From JAJRTA01 sp965603125 (GTDB lineage Bacteria > Zixibacteria > MSB-5A5 > GN15 > FEB-12): a DNA stretch of 64,000 nucleotides. Under the pieces are notes generated by a model. It was not told the DNA's origin. It was given only the letters and a program-made list of their open reading frames with translations, and ran no database searches. Positions 15,896-25,118 of this stretch are shown piece after piece. A program made the position numbers and the translations under genes. Each line of letters begins with the position of its first letter. Position 1 is the stretch's first letter. Location of the stretch: the NCBI GenBank assembly GCA_965603125.1, contig CBFDBU010000001.1, positions 186,001 to 250,000 of the forward strand. The letters are read 5' to 3'.

Positions 15896-17326
15896 CTAAT
15901 AAAGCCCGTAGCGAGAGATGCGGTCGCGAAGCGTGTTGCGGGAAATACCCAGCGCCTCAGATGTCTTGACCTGGTTACCGTCGAAATGCTTCAGACACGA
16001 CGATATCACCGCCCGCTCGAATGCGGATTCAAGGAAGTGGAATATGCGACCGGGTGAACCGGTAATGAGCCTGGGCATGATGGGATCAACGATCTTCTTG
16101 AAGTTCTCGGTGTAGTCGTCTTTCAGAGACGATATGTCTACCTGTGCCCTGGACTTATCCTCGGAGAATACCGGGAAGTCCTCCGGCTGCAGCGTGTCAC
16201 CCTTGGACATCACCAGCGCGTTCTGGATGTTATTCTCCAGTTCCCGGACGTTGCCCGGCCATTGATACTTGGTCAGCATCTGAACGGCCTTCTTGGAAAC
16301 ACTCCTGACCGGCTGGGTAAGTTGGTTGGCGAACCGATTGCAGAAATGGTTTACGAGCATGGGGATATCGACACGGCGTTCGCGCAGGGGCGGAATGTAG
16401 AGCGAAACGACCTTTAGTCTGTAGAACAGATCGACACGGAACGAACCGTCCTTCATGCACTGCACGAGCGACTTGTTGGTCGCCGCCACGATGCGGACGT
16501 TGACGTCGATCTGTTCGTTGCCGCCAACCCGCTCAAACTGCTTTTCCTGAAGCACGCGCAGCAGCTTCGACTGGGTGAGCATCGACATATCGGCGATTTC
16601 GTCAAGAAAGAGAGTGCCGTTGTCGGCCTGCTCAAACTTGCCGATGCGCTTGAAGTAGGCGCCTGTGAAAGCGCCCTTCTCATGACCGAACAGCTCCGAT
16701 TCGAGAAGCGCTTCAGGAAGGGCGGCGCAGTTCACAGACAGGAAGGGGTTGGCGTGGCGTCGTGAGTTTCGATGTATAGCGTGCGCCACCAGTTCCTTGC
16801 CGGTCCCGGATTCACCTATGATCAGAATGGCCGCATCACTGTTGGCAACTTGCCCGATCAGCTTGGCTATCTCAACAATCTCCGGTGACTGACCGACGAT
16901 CTCGCCCACGCCGTGCACCGCCGTCGTCTCCTTGATCTCGGTGAACGGTTCCTTGTGGCTCGTCGAAAAACCACATGCCTTGTTGACGGTATCGATCAGC
17001 TTTTCTATCTGAAAAGGTTTGGTCAGGTATTCGAAAGCTCCCTCCCTCATGGCCTCCATGGCATCGTCGGTCGATACAAAGCCGGAGATGACAATGACGG
17101 GGAGGCCCTCCTTGACCTCACGCAGTTGTTTCAGCACCTCCAGCCCCGACAGACTCGGCAGGTTGACGTCGAGCATCACCAGATCGATGTCGCGGTTTTC
17201 GCTGACGACGCGACTTACCTCGGTACCGTCCTCAAGAAACTGGAACCTGAACTTCTCGGGGTCGAACAGATTTGCCAGCGACTGGGACAGGTCCTTGTCG
17301 TCGTCTACCAGGAGGATTTTCTTCAT
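15896..17326 (-). CDS. NtrC-family sigma-54-dependent response regulator
   Basis: From ATG 17326 (GGTGAT upstream) the protein has 476 residues in three parts. A receiver domain starts at KKILLVDDDKD, with phosphoacceptor Asp in VMLDVNLP and Lys in YLTKPF. An AAA+ domain follows, with Walker A GESGTGKE, the sigma-54 contact loop GAFTGA, and LFLDEIADMS. A Fis-type helix-turn-helix lies at the end (TSEALGISRNTLRDRISRYG). It should remodel sigma-54 RNA polymerase after phosphorylation by a sensor kinase. No kinase gene is adjacent. The open frame continues upstream to 17470, but that extension lacks family similarity and was excluded. Its targets are unknown. Confidence 0.95.
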   Translation of the reverse strand: MKKILLVDDDKDLSQSLANLFDPEKFRFQFLEDGTEVSRVVSENRDIDLVMLDVNLPSLSGLEVLKQLREVKEGLPVIVISGFVSTDDAMEAMREGAFEYLTKPFQIEKLIDTVNKACGFSTSHKEPFTEIKETTAVHGVGEIVGQSPEIVEIAKLIGQVANSDAAILIIGESGTGKELVAHAIHRNSRRHANPFLSVNCAALPEALLESELFGHEKGAFTGAYFKRIGKFEQADNGTLFLDEIADMSMLTQSKLLRVLQEKQFERVGGNEQIDVNVRIVAATNKSLVQCMKDGSFRVDLFYRLKVVSLYIPPLRERRVDIPMLVNHFCNRFANQLTQPVRSVSKKAVQMLTKYQWPGNVRELENNIQNALVMSKGDTLQPEDFPVFSEDKSRAQVDISSLKDDYTENFKKIVDPIMPRLITGSPGRIFHFLESAFERAVISSCLKHFDGNQVKTSEALGISRNTLRDRISRYGLY

Positions 17327-17598
17327 ATCACCACTTACCCAATACCATTCCCTACAGGGCTTTATCGACTGAAATCGGGAATTGTGAAGCCCCAAAAGCA
17401 TGATTCTTGGAGCCTTGGCCCGCCCTGCGAACGCCCGACCTCGAAACTGAAACGATCGTCTGCAGGACAACCGCCACCGGGCATCGATGAGGGTTCAGTA
17501 CGATTCCACGCAGGAATGCCGGCGACCGCCCGGGCGCTCAAGGCATGACTTGTCCGCACGGTGGCCTGTAAAGGGAGCGTAATCTGGCGGGCGGTGTT

Positions 17599-18444
17599 TC
17601 AGTCTTCCTCGTCGACGAGAAAGCGTACTGCCGTGCCCATCCAGACGAAGCCGGCAATTAAATCAATCACCAGTCCTGCCAGGAGTATCCGGTAGACCAA
17701 TTCCGGATTGAACTTCTCAACAATCATGACCGGCCGCCCGGCGACAAAGGAGACAGCCAGCGGTCCGGCGAGGATCACCGCGGCCAGGGCCAGGCAGGTT
17801 ATGGGATGGCGCCGGAAAATGCCAAGGGATCGCTTTATGGCCTGGACAACCGTCTCACCGTACACGGCAACAGCCGGTATGACGAACAGGAAAAGCGCCA
17901 GCAGGCCGATATAAATGCCCGGCATCAACGCGAATTCGAAGGCCATCGTCCTTCGCGGTGAACCGGCCAGCCAGCCCTCCAGCCACGATGTCAGAAGAAT
18001 CATAGCGGCCAGCATCAATCCGTTCAGAACTACCCAACCCACAACCAAGTGTATCCACGAGGGCAGAATCAGCCGGAACGAAGAACGGTCCGCCTTTTCC
18101 ACATCGAGGAACCTGTCGGAGAACATCAGCGCCGCCGCCCCCAACGCTACCCCCTCGAACAGAAGACCGACAGCCAGCCTGGCCCAGTCAAAGAAAAAGG
18201 GAAGCATCAGGAAGTGACCAGGATAATGAGAGAAACCGACTGCCCTCCGGGGGCTGACAAGACCGGTCCAGGCTTCTATCAGGCCATGAAAAACAGGCGA
18301 CAGGTGCTGGTAATGAGCGTAGAGCACCAGCCAAACCAGGGCGAAGTAGACCAACAGCGGCAGCCAGATGCGCCCCCGGCTGAACTGTCTGAATGTATCC
18401 GGAAAGAGTCCGACAAAGCGATTTATTGCTGCCAGAGTGTTCAC
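17599..18444 (-). CDS. Multi-pass membrane protein of unknown function
   Basis: The product has about 281 residues from GTG 18444, chosen because it follows the stop codon of the upstream lipoprotein gene by 11 nt; the frame stays open to 18570. It shows about six hydrophobic segments, including WLPLLVYFALVWLVLYAHY, LVVGWVVLNGLMLAAMILL, GLLALFLFVIPAVAV and LALAAVILAGPLAVSFV, and ends with the acidic tail VDEED. The layout resembles YciC/DUF975-like integral membrane proteins with a conserved polar loop before each helix pair, but I do not recognise the family securely. It is probably co-transcribed with the FN3 lipoprotein gene. Confidence 0.75.
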   Translation of the reverse strand: MNTLAAINRFVGLFPDTFRQFSRGRIWLPLLVYFALVWLVLYAHYQHLSPVFHGLIEAWTGLVSPRRAVGFSHYPGHFLMLPFFFDWARLAVGLLFEGVALGAAALMFSDRFLDVEKADRSSFRLILPSWIHLVVGWVVLNGLMLAAMILLTSWLEGWLAGSPRRTMAFEFALMPGIYIGLLALFLFVIPAVAVYGETVVQAIKRSLGIFRRHPITCLALAAVILAGPLAVSFVAGRPVMIVEKFNPELVYRILLAGLVIDLIAGFVWMGTAVRFLVDEED

Positions 18445-18455
18445 CGGGGCGGACC

Positions 18456-19997
18456 CTACTCTGAGCGTACGGGGGCCGGAATGCTTCGCTGCTCGGAACC
18501 GGTCATGAGCCCGTGCCTGTCGCGCACATAGAGCCTGAAATATACGGTGTCGGCTCCCGGTTGCGCCCACGGAAGGTGGGATTGATAACTGCTGCTGCCA
18601 CGGTCGCTGACGATAGCCACCAGCACGTCGGAACTGTCAATCCCGGCCTCGGTGTCCCGGTAGATCCGGTATGATTCGAAATCGTTTTCCGCACTGATTG
18701 ACCAACTCAGGCCGGCGACCGTCGAATCCGACTCCACCAGGGCGATGAACTCCACCTCCTCAGGAGCACTGTTCTTAAAAGTGGCGGCGCTGTCAACATT
18801 GGAGGGTGACCACAGACCGGAGTTGTCGCAGACGTAGACCCGGTAGTAGTAGGTCGTGTTGTCATCGAGAGTTGTATCAGTGTAGCTATGAACCGCGGAA
18901 CTGGTGAGAGTCTGCAGCAGCATCGAGTTCTCTGTCACCACCGCGGTGTCGTCCCGGAACAGGCGGTAGGCTGAGAAATCGTCGCTCTGAGAGACGGTCC
19001 AGCTCAGGACAATCTCAAAAGTCGACTCAGCCTGAGCCGACAGAGTCACCGGCGGCGGGGGGCTGACAATGTTCAGCAGCACGGGCGAATCAAGCCGGGG
19101 TGCCTGATTGCTGGCCGCATCGGTGAACGAACCGGTTACCGTGCCGTGGTCAAGCCTGAAGTTGTTGGGCACTACATACCACCCGGTATACGTGCCGTCG
19201 CCGGAACCATCATTGAAAAGCCTGATCTGCCCGGACCCGGTAAATGAGACCGACGCTTCCCCCCCGGTCTCGCCCGCAGTCAGTTCAAACGTGATCGTAT
19301 CGCCGCCCGCAAAGGTCGTTCCCGACGGACTGAACGTAACGGCGTCAATGCGGGCGTACGTATCAAGAATGATGTCGTCCGACAACAGGTCGCCCGACTG
19401 AGAACCGTCCTCGAACTGAAGCCTGGCATAGACGGTCTTGACGTCATCGCCGTCAGAGAGAGTGAAAGCCGCTTGTGAAACGTAGGGCTGCCAGACCGCG
19501 TCCGGGAAAGCGGCGCTCTCCGACAGGATCATGTGCGATGTAGCCGGTCGGCCGTTCACCTGCACCACGACCTCTCTTTCCCTGGTGAACTCCCGGCCGT
19601 ACTCAATCATGATCGACAGGCGCGAGATACGGGCCGATACCGCCTCTGAGGGGAACCCCTCGATCCCGTCTGTCGTCACGGCGCCGACCCGGAAGAAGTA
19701 CCTCCGGTTCATTACCAGGCCGTCAAGGTTCAGACTGAATCCGGTGGTTGAGTCGCGCAGGATGAAGTCCTCCGCCGTGGAGTCGGAGACCCACACACGG
19801 AACATCGCCACCAAGGAGCTGTCGGAAATCTCCCAGGTCAAAGTCACCGAGCCGTCATTGACCAGGGCCTCGACATTAACGGGAACCGGGCCTGCCTCAG
19901 GGAAGGCCTGCGGCGGGTCTTTGCTCTCGATCGTCCGGTCACAACCGGCCGTGGCCATGGCCAGCACTATCAGCGAAACGGCAACTGCTTTTCTCAT
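18456..19997 (-). CDS. Fibronectin type III repeat lipoprotein
   Basis: The 513-residue protein starts with the lipoprotein signal MRKAVAVSLIVLAMATAGC (Cys 19). Three fibronectin-III-like domains can be seen: residues about 38-125 (GSVTLTWEISD...NRRYFFRVGAV), about 318-405 (EIVLSWTVSQSDDFSAYRLF...TTYYYRVYVCD), and about 415-500 (VAGLSWSISAENDFESYRIY...VYFRLYVRD). A beta-rich segment lies between the first and second. Such proteins are anchored in the outer membrane and bind partners or polysaccharides; no enzyme motif is present. It lies 16 nt downstream of the PEGA gene, so both probably form one envelope operon with the membrane protein that follows. Confidence 0.85.
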   Translation of the reverse strand: MRKAVAVSLIVLAMATAGCDRTIESKDPPQAFPEAGPVPVNVEALVNDGSVTLTWEISDSSLVAMFRVWVSDSTAEDFILRDSTTGFSLNLDGLVMNRRYFFRVGAVTTDGIEGFPSEAVSARISRLSIMIEYGREFTREREVVVQVNGRPATSHMILSESAAFPDAVWQPYVSQAAFTLSDGDDVKTVYARLQFEDGSQSGDLLSDDIILDTYARIDAVTFSPSGTTFAGGDTITFELTAGETGGEASVSFTGSGQIRLFNDGSGDGTYTGWYVVPNNFRLDHGTVTGSFTDAASNQAPRLDSPVLLNIVSPPPPVTLSAQAESTFEIVLSWTVSQSDDFSAYRLFRDDTAVVTENSMLLQTLTSSAVHSYTDTTLDDNTTYYYRVYVCDNSGLWSPSNVDSAATFKNSAPEEVEFIALVESDSTVAGLSWSISAENDFESYRIYRDTEAGIDSSDVLVAIVSDRGSSSYQSHLPWAQPGADTVYFRLYVRDRHGLMTGSEQRSIPAPVRSE

Positions 19998-20013
19998 AAC
20001 TCATCCAGTCCGC

Positions 20014-20739
20014 TTAGAAACTTCGCACTATCGTCAACCCGACCCGATCGAAACCGGCCTCAGGGAGGATACTGAAGCCTTTGACCCTGATGTCGGCTCG
20101 TTCGTCGGGGAAGAATATAAGAGCGTCCAGCAGGTTCAGCCCCCAGCAACCCACCAGGGCACCGAAAGTGATCCGGCGGGCGGTCTCGGCATTATAGGCA
20201 TTCTGTCGTCTGGTTCGCAGCGCCGGCCAGAGCCGCTGGCGTTCGGCCGTTGTCCCGGCATTGTCGTACTGCTGCCGAACCGCCTCGTACTCGTTGTTCT
20301 TGTCATCGAAATCGTTATCGGCGATCAGATAGGCGGCGGCCGAACCGAGCGTCAGAGCTACCAGGGCAAACGCCTTTTTCCTCTGGCCGGAGTAGTATTG
20401 CCCCCAGCCGGGAACAACCAGTGATCTCATGGCAGCCCTGAACCGCGTCTTGGGAGTAAGCCTGACGTCAATCTCCATCGAGCGAGAGGGATCGAGGAAC
20501 GCCCTGGATGTGTACCTCTCGTAGCCCGGCCTTTCGACTCTGATAATGTATTTGCCGATCAGCAACTGCCGAAACCGGGCGGGCGTGACTCCCGAGACGA
20601 CCATCTCCCCAGAGAGGCTAACCAGTGCACCCTGTGGGTCGGATCGTATGGTTACATCTCCCTGAGCGGCATCCCGCGCCGGGGACAGCGCCGGAAAGAA
20701 CATAACCGCCAGGATAGCTGTCAAAATCCTTTTCAACAT
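20014..20739 (-). CDS. PEGA-domain protein with DUF5683-like C-terminal part
   Basis: The 241-residue product has a signal peptide (MLKRILTAILAVMFFPALSPA) and a PEGA domain at about residues 27-95: DVTIRSDPQGALVSLSGE, GVTPARF, GKYIIRVERPGYE. It then carries SLVVPGWGQYYSGQRKKAFA and a hydrophobic stretch ending AAYLIADND, the usual DUF5683/'P-G-W-G-Q' membrane module. PEGA domains are found in surface-layer and envelope proteins. The gene is first in a run with the FN3 lipoprotein. The function is not known beyond cell-envelope association. Confidence 0.85.
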   Translation of the reverse strand: MLKRILTAILAVMFFPALSPARDAAQGDVTIRSDPQGALVSLSGEMVVSGVTPARFRQLLIGKYIIRVERPGYERYTSRAFLDPSRSMEIDVRLTPKTRFRAAMRSLVVPGWGQYYSGQRKKAFALVALTLGSAAAYLIADNDFDDKNNEYEAVRQQYDNAGTTAERQRLWPALRTRRQNAYNAETARRITFGALVGCWGLNLLDALIFFPDERADIRVKGFSILPEAGFDRVGLTIVRSF

Positions 20740-20821
20740 ACTGATCTACCCTGTGTTTGATTGCTATCTTCTACAGCATTCCTTGGCTGACAAGATACTC
20801 ATGCGGCAGTGATAAGTACAA

Positions 20822-20854
20822 GGAAAAAAGAAAGGCCGCGAAGGTCGCGGCCTC
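20822..20854 (-). terminator. Intrinsic terminator after the sugar-phosphate transferase gene
   Basis: On the minus strand GGCCGCGA, a 3-nt loop and TCGCGGCC form a perfect 8-bp GC-rich stem (20852-20834), followed by TTTCTTTTTTCC. It starts 32 nt after the stop codon at 20884. This is the clearest rho-independent terminator in the window. Confidence 0.9.
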
Positions 20855-20883
20855 AAGCTTTCGTTGAACGCACGGGACAGGCC

Positions 20884-21819
20884 CTAAAAGGCTCCCTTGC
20901 CCGTGAGAACGACCATCACCGTCTTGAGCATGATCCTCACATCCAGCCAGTATGACCAGTTGTCGATATACTCGATGTCGTACCTGACTTTATCCGCCAC
21001 CGAAGCGAGTGATGAATCATAGCCGGTTTCGACTTGGGCCAGACCGGTCAGACCCGGCCTGATTTCCAACCGCCGAGAGTAGTCGTCGATCTTCCCGCAA
21101 AGCTCGCCGACGAAATTGGGACGCTCCGGTCGCGGGCCAATCAGGGACATGTCCCCTTTGAGGATGTTCAGAAACTGCGGAATCTCATCCAACCGCGTCT
21201 TGCGCATCAGCGCCCCCAGTCCGGTAACCCGGGGATCGTTCTTAGTGGCCCATACGGGGCCGCTGGCTCTTTCGGCATTGGCGACCATGGTACGGAACTT
21301 GATCAACTTGAACATCCGACCGTTGTAGTCACAACGGCGGCGTTCCCTGGTGCGGCGGTCGGGCATGTCGGTCCGCTGGCAATAGCGCCGGCTGTGTCGG
21401 CGCTGGTTGGCTCCAACTCGCACCTGCGTGTAGAACACCGGTCCGCGGGACCCAAGCTTGATCAGGATGGGCAGGATCAGCCAGACCGGGATAGTCAGAG
21501 TTAACCCCACCACGGCCGCAACAATGTCGGTTGTTCTTTTCGCGACTCTAATGATCATTCCCCAAAGCTCGGCCGGTCTCGTCAGAATAGCCGGCACAGC
21601 CAGAACAAATACTGCCGAGGCAATCACAAAGAAAATGCCCTTGGCATACTCACCACAATAATAGCTCAGATGCTCCCAGAAGCCAAGCGAAACCGAAGTC
21701 GCGTTACCTGGGGCGTTTACCTCAAGACCGTTGGCGATACCATACCGGGACACACTGCGCGGCATGGCAACGGCGGTGTCAACTCCCACATTGGGGCTCT
21801 GATCGGAGCTGTTTTCCAT
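20884..21819 (-). CDS. Polyprenyl-phosphate sugar-1-phosphate transferase (polysaccharide priming)
   Basis: The 311-residue enzyme belongs to the bacterial sugar transferase family (WbaP/WcaJ type), which loads the first sugar phosphate onto undecaprenyl phosphate for exopolysaccharide or O-antigen synthesis. Visible motifs are the membrane segment ending LPILIKLGSRGPVFYTQVRVG, FKLIKFRTMV, KTRLDEIPQFLNILKGDMS, IGPRPERP and RPGLTGLAQV. An extra N-terminal hydrophobic region precedes the catalytic part. About 25 residues rich in Arg (HSRRYCQRTDMPDRRTRERR) are inserted between RVG and FKLIKFRT, where the family is usually short. No other polysaccharide genes are adjacent; uppP elsewhere in the window recycles the same carrier. 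A terminator follows. Confidence 0.93.
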   Translation of the reverse strand: MENSSDQSPNVGVDTAVAMPRSVSRYGIANGLEVNAPGNATSVSLGFWEHLSYYCGEYAKGIFFVIASAVFVLAVPAILTRPAELWGMIIRVAKRTTDIVAAVVGLTLTIPVWLILPILIKLGSRGPVFYTQVRVGANQRRHSRRYCQRTDMPDRRTRERRRCDYNGRMFKLIKFRTMVANAERASGPVWATKNDPRVTGLGALMRKTRLDEIPQFLNILKGDMSLIGPRPERPNFVGELCGKIDDYSRRLEIRPGLTGLAQVETGYDSSLASVADKVRYDIEYIDNWSYWLDVRIMLKTVMVVLTGKGAF

Positions 21820-22150
21820 CTGGATTAGTTGCTGTTATACCCAAGTGTAACGGTTTGAGACATGTGCAGCAAAACCGCTGCCAAACATGGAATTCGGATC
21901 GCCAATCAGGCCTAATCCCGCCACCTTTTCATTGATGCCAACGCATTGTATGACAACGAATTACCCGAGGGCTAAAGCACGCCCCAAACGTGATGAGTCC
22001 GATACTGAAGCGCTGGTAGGGATTAAACAGCAGGTCTGCTTTCTCCGGCACAATACGTGCAATGACTTGCGTATCCTGTATCGGGTGGCAACCAGACCGG
22101 CGTTGCCGGTTTTTGCGCTCCGCGCGGAATGCGAATAGAGTAGCCACTGT

Positions 22151-22171
22151 CAGGCCCACAGGGGGCCTGAC
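22151..22171. repeat. Dispersed palindromic repeat, copy 2
   Basis: Identical over 21 bases to 13759-13779 (CAGGCCC-ACAG-GGGGCCTG plus AC). It lies directly before the ATTCCGGG hairpin in the 22-kb repeat cluster. Confidence 0.75.
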
Positions 22172-22180
22172 AAAAACTGG

Positions 22181-22201
22181 ATTCCGGGTCAAGCCCGGAA
22201 T
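22181..22201. repeat. REP-like hairpin ATTCCGGG/CCCGGAAT
   Basis: A perfect 8-bp inverted repeat with loop TCAAG, inside TGGATTCCGGGTCAAGCCCG and its continuation GAATGAC. Very similar intergenic palindromes are known from many unrelated bacterial genomes; read in one frame they give the peptide SGLDPESSF. Confidence 0.75.
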
Positions 22202-22266
22202 GACTTCGCATCACTTGGGATGTATGGACGCAGAGTATCCAAAAGAGGCACGTCGTGCCCGTGGGC

Positions 22267-22285
22267 GGCAGACGCCCCGTCTGCC
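22267..22285. repeat. GC-rich perfect hairpin
   Basis: GGCAGACG, loop CCC, CGTCTGCC: an 8-bp perfect stem within GTGGGCGGCAGACGCC and the following bases. No T-run follows on either strand. Confidence 0.6.
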
Positions 22286-22525
22286 CCTGGCCGATATCTG
22301 AGCCTCGGGACGCCCGACACCACGCCTATGACGAATCCGTCAGCTTTCGAGTATGATGAAGTGTTTTTTTACTACCTGCTAAACGGAGAATCGGATGGGC
22401 AATACTTAGATGCCTGCTGCAACAACGGGTAAGGTTAGTTCTTTGGCGGGAGCCTCTCGAGCATTTGGCTGTCTCGCTCCTCATTCGCAAGACCAAGTGT
22501 GAGTCTGTTGCGAAAAGAGCACAGA

Positions 22526-22942
22526 TCAGAGTTTTGACTTGTCAATCATGTCTCCGATGAGAGGCAGCCGGTAGTTCTTCCCCTGGAGAGCAAAGATGAT
22601 TCCGGCCACTGAAAGCCCCGCCGCAATCAGCAGGATGCCCTTGAACACGAGATCGGAAACAGTGTCGATCAGAAACAGGACAGCGACCAGTTCTACGAGA
22701 AAGAGCATGACGCCCTGCCGCGCGTGGAACTGAGCTTCCTTGTTCTCCTTCATACTGAGCAGCGGCACGAAGCAGAGAATGGGGATATAGGCCATTATGG
22801 CCGCCATCCTTCCCTCGTCGGAGGAGAACCCTTCCTTCCCGGACCCGGCTCCCGCAGCAGTGGCCTGAGAGCTGTCCTCAAGCCCGGGAATCTCCCCGGT
22901 GGGCGATTCGCTCTTGTCATCCTTGAAAAACGATTCAGTCAT
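22526..22942 (-). CDS. DUF4870-like small membrane protein
   Basis: The protein has 138 residues from ATG 22942, which has GGAGG just upstream; an in-frame ATG at 22963 overlaps the GH57 stop codon. The N-terminal third is hydrophilic and disordered. The rest matches the DUF4870 layout: AAIMAYIPILCFVPLL, the conserved FHARQGVMLFLVELVAVLF between helices, and a final helix pair. Members are of unknown function. It is the last gene of an operon with the GH57 enzyme and the TPR protein. Confidence 0.8.
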   Translation of the reverse strand: MTESFFKDDKSESPTGEIPGLEDSSQATAAGAGSGKEGFSSDEGRMAAIMAYIPILCFVPLLSMKENKEAQFHARQGVMLFLVELVAVLFLIDTVSDLVFKGILLIAAGLSVAGIIFALQGKNYRLPLIGDMIDKSKL

Positions 22943-22959
22943 GGGACCTCCATGGCGCC

Positions 22960-25107
22960 TCATGTGGGCCAGAACATCTCCTTGTCTTTCTCGGCCACGT
23001 CAAGCCTGATAGGTTCGTTCTCCGGCCAGCTCTCCAGTATTGACTGTCCGTCGCGGAGGGTGACGGACAGTCCCAGAAAACCGTGCTCCTTCGGCCAGAG
23101 CCATTTGCGCTCGACGGCCAACTCCAGGATTTCGCCCAAGCAGAACTCATGCTGCCCGTCTGCCGATCCGTTTGTCCGCCCACCGGATACGTCGATAACC
23201 AGATGATGCGGTTCCGGCGTGAAGAAGACGAACTCAAAGAGTGGGCTCTCGATCAATTCTAAGCTATTCCTGTTACCGAAGTCAAGCCGAATATGAAACC
23301 GCTGGTGATCGAATCCGAAATGTATTTTCGAGATGCAGTTGTCGACGCGATGCATGGCGCCGCCGGCTCGAAGACAGTCGAAATAGCCGGCGCCGGCCCA
23401 TTCATAGAAATACGTCAGGCGGCCGTCGATCTCGGGCGTAAGGAGAGCATCCGGCGGGATTGCTTTCAGACCGGGCCCGGCCTGGTATATGGGGCATAGA
23501 AGTCGGAAGGGGATCTCAAGATCCAGGTGCTCGTATACGGCGCTGAGGTGTCTTCGGAAAATACTGTCGAATTGCTCGTTGCCTGAGCCTCGATGCTCAT
23601 CGCCGTACCACCAGCACCAGTCTGATCCCTCGGCTATATACACCTGTTTCCAGGCGATCTCGATTCGTTCGCGGCTGAAGTCGGGGTGGCCGGCCTCGAA
23701 CTCCACCAAGGTGTCCCTGGCCTCGGCCAGAAGATCCCAGGCTTCGTTGTCTTCAGCGTGGCCGATCCAGATGCGGAAATTGTGGTTGATCCACGACCCG
23801 GCAAACAGCGCTTTCAACTGCCGTGGCTCGATATCTGCGGCCGCTTCACTCATGGTGACCGTTTCGATCAGGGGGTCTTCAGCCAGCCGACGGTACAGCT
23901 CTGAGAGAAACTCATGGCCATCGTCCGGGAAATACTCCCATGCGTTTTCCCCGTCGAGAATCACCGGCACCACCGCCTGGTCAATCCGATCCAGGAGCAG
24001 CGACCGGATTCTCTTGAGATGGCCGATGAAATCGGACACGGCCCGATCCGCATCCCAGCTGGAATACACGAATCCGATGCGGTCAGACAGAGCATGATCG
24101 CGGAAAAACAGCTTCAGACCTGGGCCGTACTCGTAGACGGTATGGACGGGATTGGCCTTACGGTCCATACCCGATTTCCTGAGCGAGTGGTGGAGGATTC
24201 CTTCGTCGGTGGCAATCCATTTGACTCCCATCTTGATGAGAAGGTCGGCCACCTCCTCCGAGACCGACCCTTCCGAGGGCCACATGCCGGTCATCCTGGT
24301 CCCGAAGATCGATTCAAATTTCCGAATCGACATCCGGATTTGCGCTTCGGCATCCTCCGGATGACGGAACGACCTGCTTGGCAGTTCCATTTTCGGCAAC
24401 GCTTCGAGCGCCACGCTGGTGTCACAGAGAAGAGGAAGAATGGGATGATAGTACGGGGTAAAAGATATGTCGACCCGGCCCTGAGTATACAAGTCCTTGT
24501 GGGCCGGCATGATTCGCCTGATCAGATCGATCTGCCAGTCGAGAAGGGCGTGTTTCTGCTCCTCACTGAAGTGACGGCCTCGATCGAAGAGAGCCTTGAC
24601 CGGTTCCTCCCCGCGAAACATCGGATCCACCCACACGAGGTTGGACCAGACCTGAAGATCACGCATTTCTTCCGTGGTGAACAACTCGGACAGGACCGGC
24701 TGCCCCGAATTACCACCGCACTTCCGGTAAAGCTCAAAGTACCTGTCATAGGGTTCGATCATGTGAGTCAGGTTGACCAAAAAGAAGCTGCCGAGTATCT
24801 CACGCTTCTGCTCGGGAGTCAGCTCCCCGGCGGCAATCCGTGACAATTCCAGGTGCGGGTCGGTGCCACCGTCGATGTATAGTTGGAGCTGGTCGATCAG
24901 AGCCGGGACCAGATTGAATGTCACCTTGATATTCTCATATCGCCCGGCAAGCAGCAACATGTCGAGGTAGTCTTTTGTGGCGTGAAGTCGCACCCAGGGC
25001 AGCACCATTCGGGCAGAACCCGGCTCCTGGTAGTTGGGCTGGTGCATGTGCCACAGGATGGCAAGCTTCAGAGGTTTCTCATTCGGCAAAACACCCCCGG
25101 TCTCCAC
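22960..25107 (-). CDS. Glycoside hydrolase family 57 (alpha-amylase/glucanotransferase type)
   Basis: The 715-residue protein has the GH57 catalytic barrel, which acts on alpha-glucans such as glycogen or starch. Signatures: LAILWHMHQPNYQ at the N-terminus (the HQP motif of region I), GMWPSEGSVSEEVADLL (a conserved GH57 segment), and VILDGENAWEYFPDDGHEFL, which holds a catalytic Asp. The last 200 residues are beta-rich (YFYEWAGAGYFD...SKIHFGFDHQRFHIRLDFG) and resemble the C-terminal domain of this subfamily. No signal peptide is seen, so it is probably cytoplasmic and acts in glycogen turnover. It follows the TPR gene by 11 nt. Exact specificity cannot be read from sequence. Confidence 0.92.
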   Translation of the reverse strand: METGGVLPNEKPLKLAILWHMHQPNYQEPGSARMVLPWVRLHATKDYLDMLLLAGRYENIKVTFNLVPALIDQLQLYIDGGTDPHLELSRIAAGELTPEQKREILGSFFLVNLTHMIEPYDRYFELYRKCGGNSGQPVLSELFTTEEMRDLQVWSNLVWVDPMFRGEEPVKALFDRGRHFSEEQKHALLDWQIDLIRRIMPAHKDLYTQGRVDISFTPYYHPILPLLCDTSVALEALPKMELPSRSFRHPEDAEAQIRMSIRKFESIFGTRMTGMWPSEGSVSEEVADLLIKMGVKWIATDEGILHHSLRKSGMDRKANPVHTVYEYGPGLKLFFRDHALSDRIGFVYSSWDADRAVSDFIGHLKRIRSLLLDRIDQAVVPVILDGENAWEYFPDDGHEFLSELYRRLAEDPLIETVTMSEAAADIEPRQLKALFAGSWINHNFRIWIGHAEDNEAWDLLAEARDTLVEFEAGHPDFSRERIEIAWKQVYIAEGSDWCWWYGDEHRGSGNEQFDSIFRRHLSAVYEHLDLEIPFRLLCPIYQAGPGLKAIPPDALLTPEIDGRLTYFYEWAGAGYFDCLRAGGAMHRVDNCISKIHFGFDHQRFHIRLDFGNRNSLELIESPLFEFVFFTPEPHHLVIDVSGGRTNGSADGQHEFCLGEILELAVERKWLWPKEHGFLGLSVTLRDGQSILESWPENEPIRLDVAEKDKEMFWPT

Positions 25108-25118
25108 ATGCTGTCAGA

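Larger units (their letters stand above)
21841..22450. repeat. Gene-free region made of several inverted repeats
   Basis: About 700 bases between the sugar transferase and DUF4870 genes hold no convincing gene. Short open frames on both strands have no start signal and cut through the repeats. Recognisable pieces are the palindrome at 22151-22171, a classic ATTCCGGG-TCAAG-CCCGGAAT hairpin at 22181-22201, and GGCAGACG-CCC-CGTCTGCC at 22267-22285. The cluster looks like a pile-up of small mobile or REP-like elements. Confidence 0.7.

Noticed and set aside
21929..22214. Short minus-strand frames containing SGLDPESSF
   Set aside because: The peptide is the translation of a common intergenic palindrome and the frames cross several repeats.
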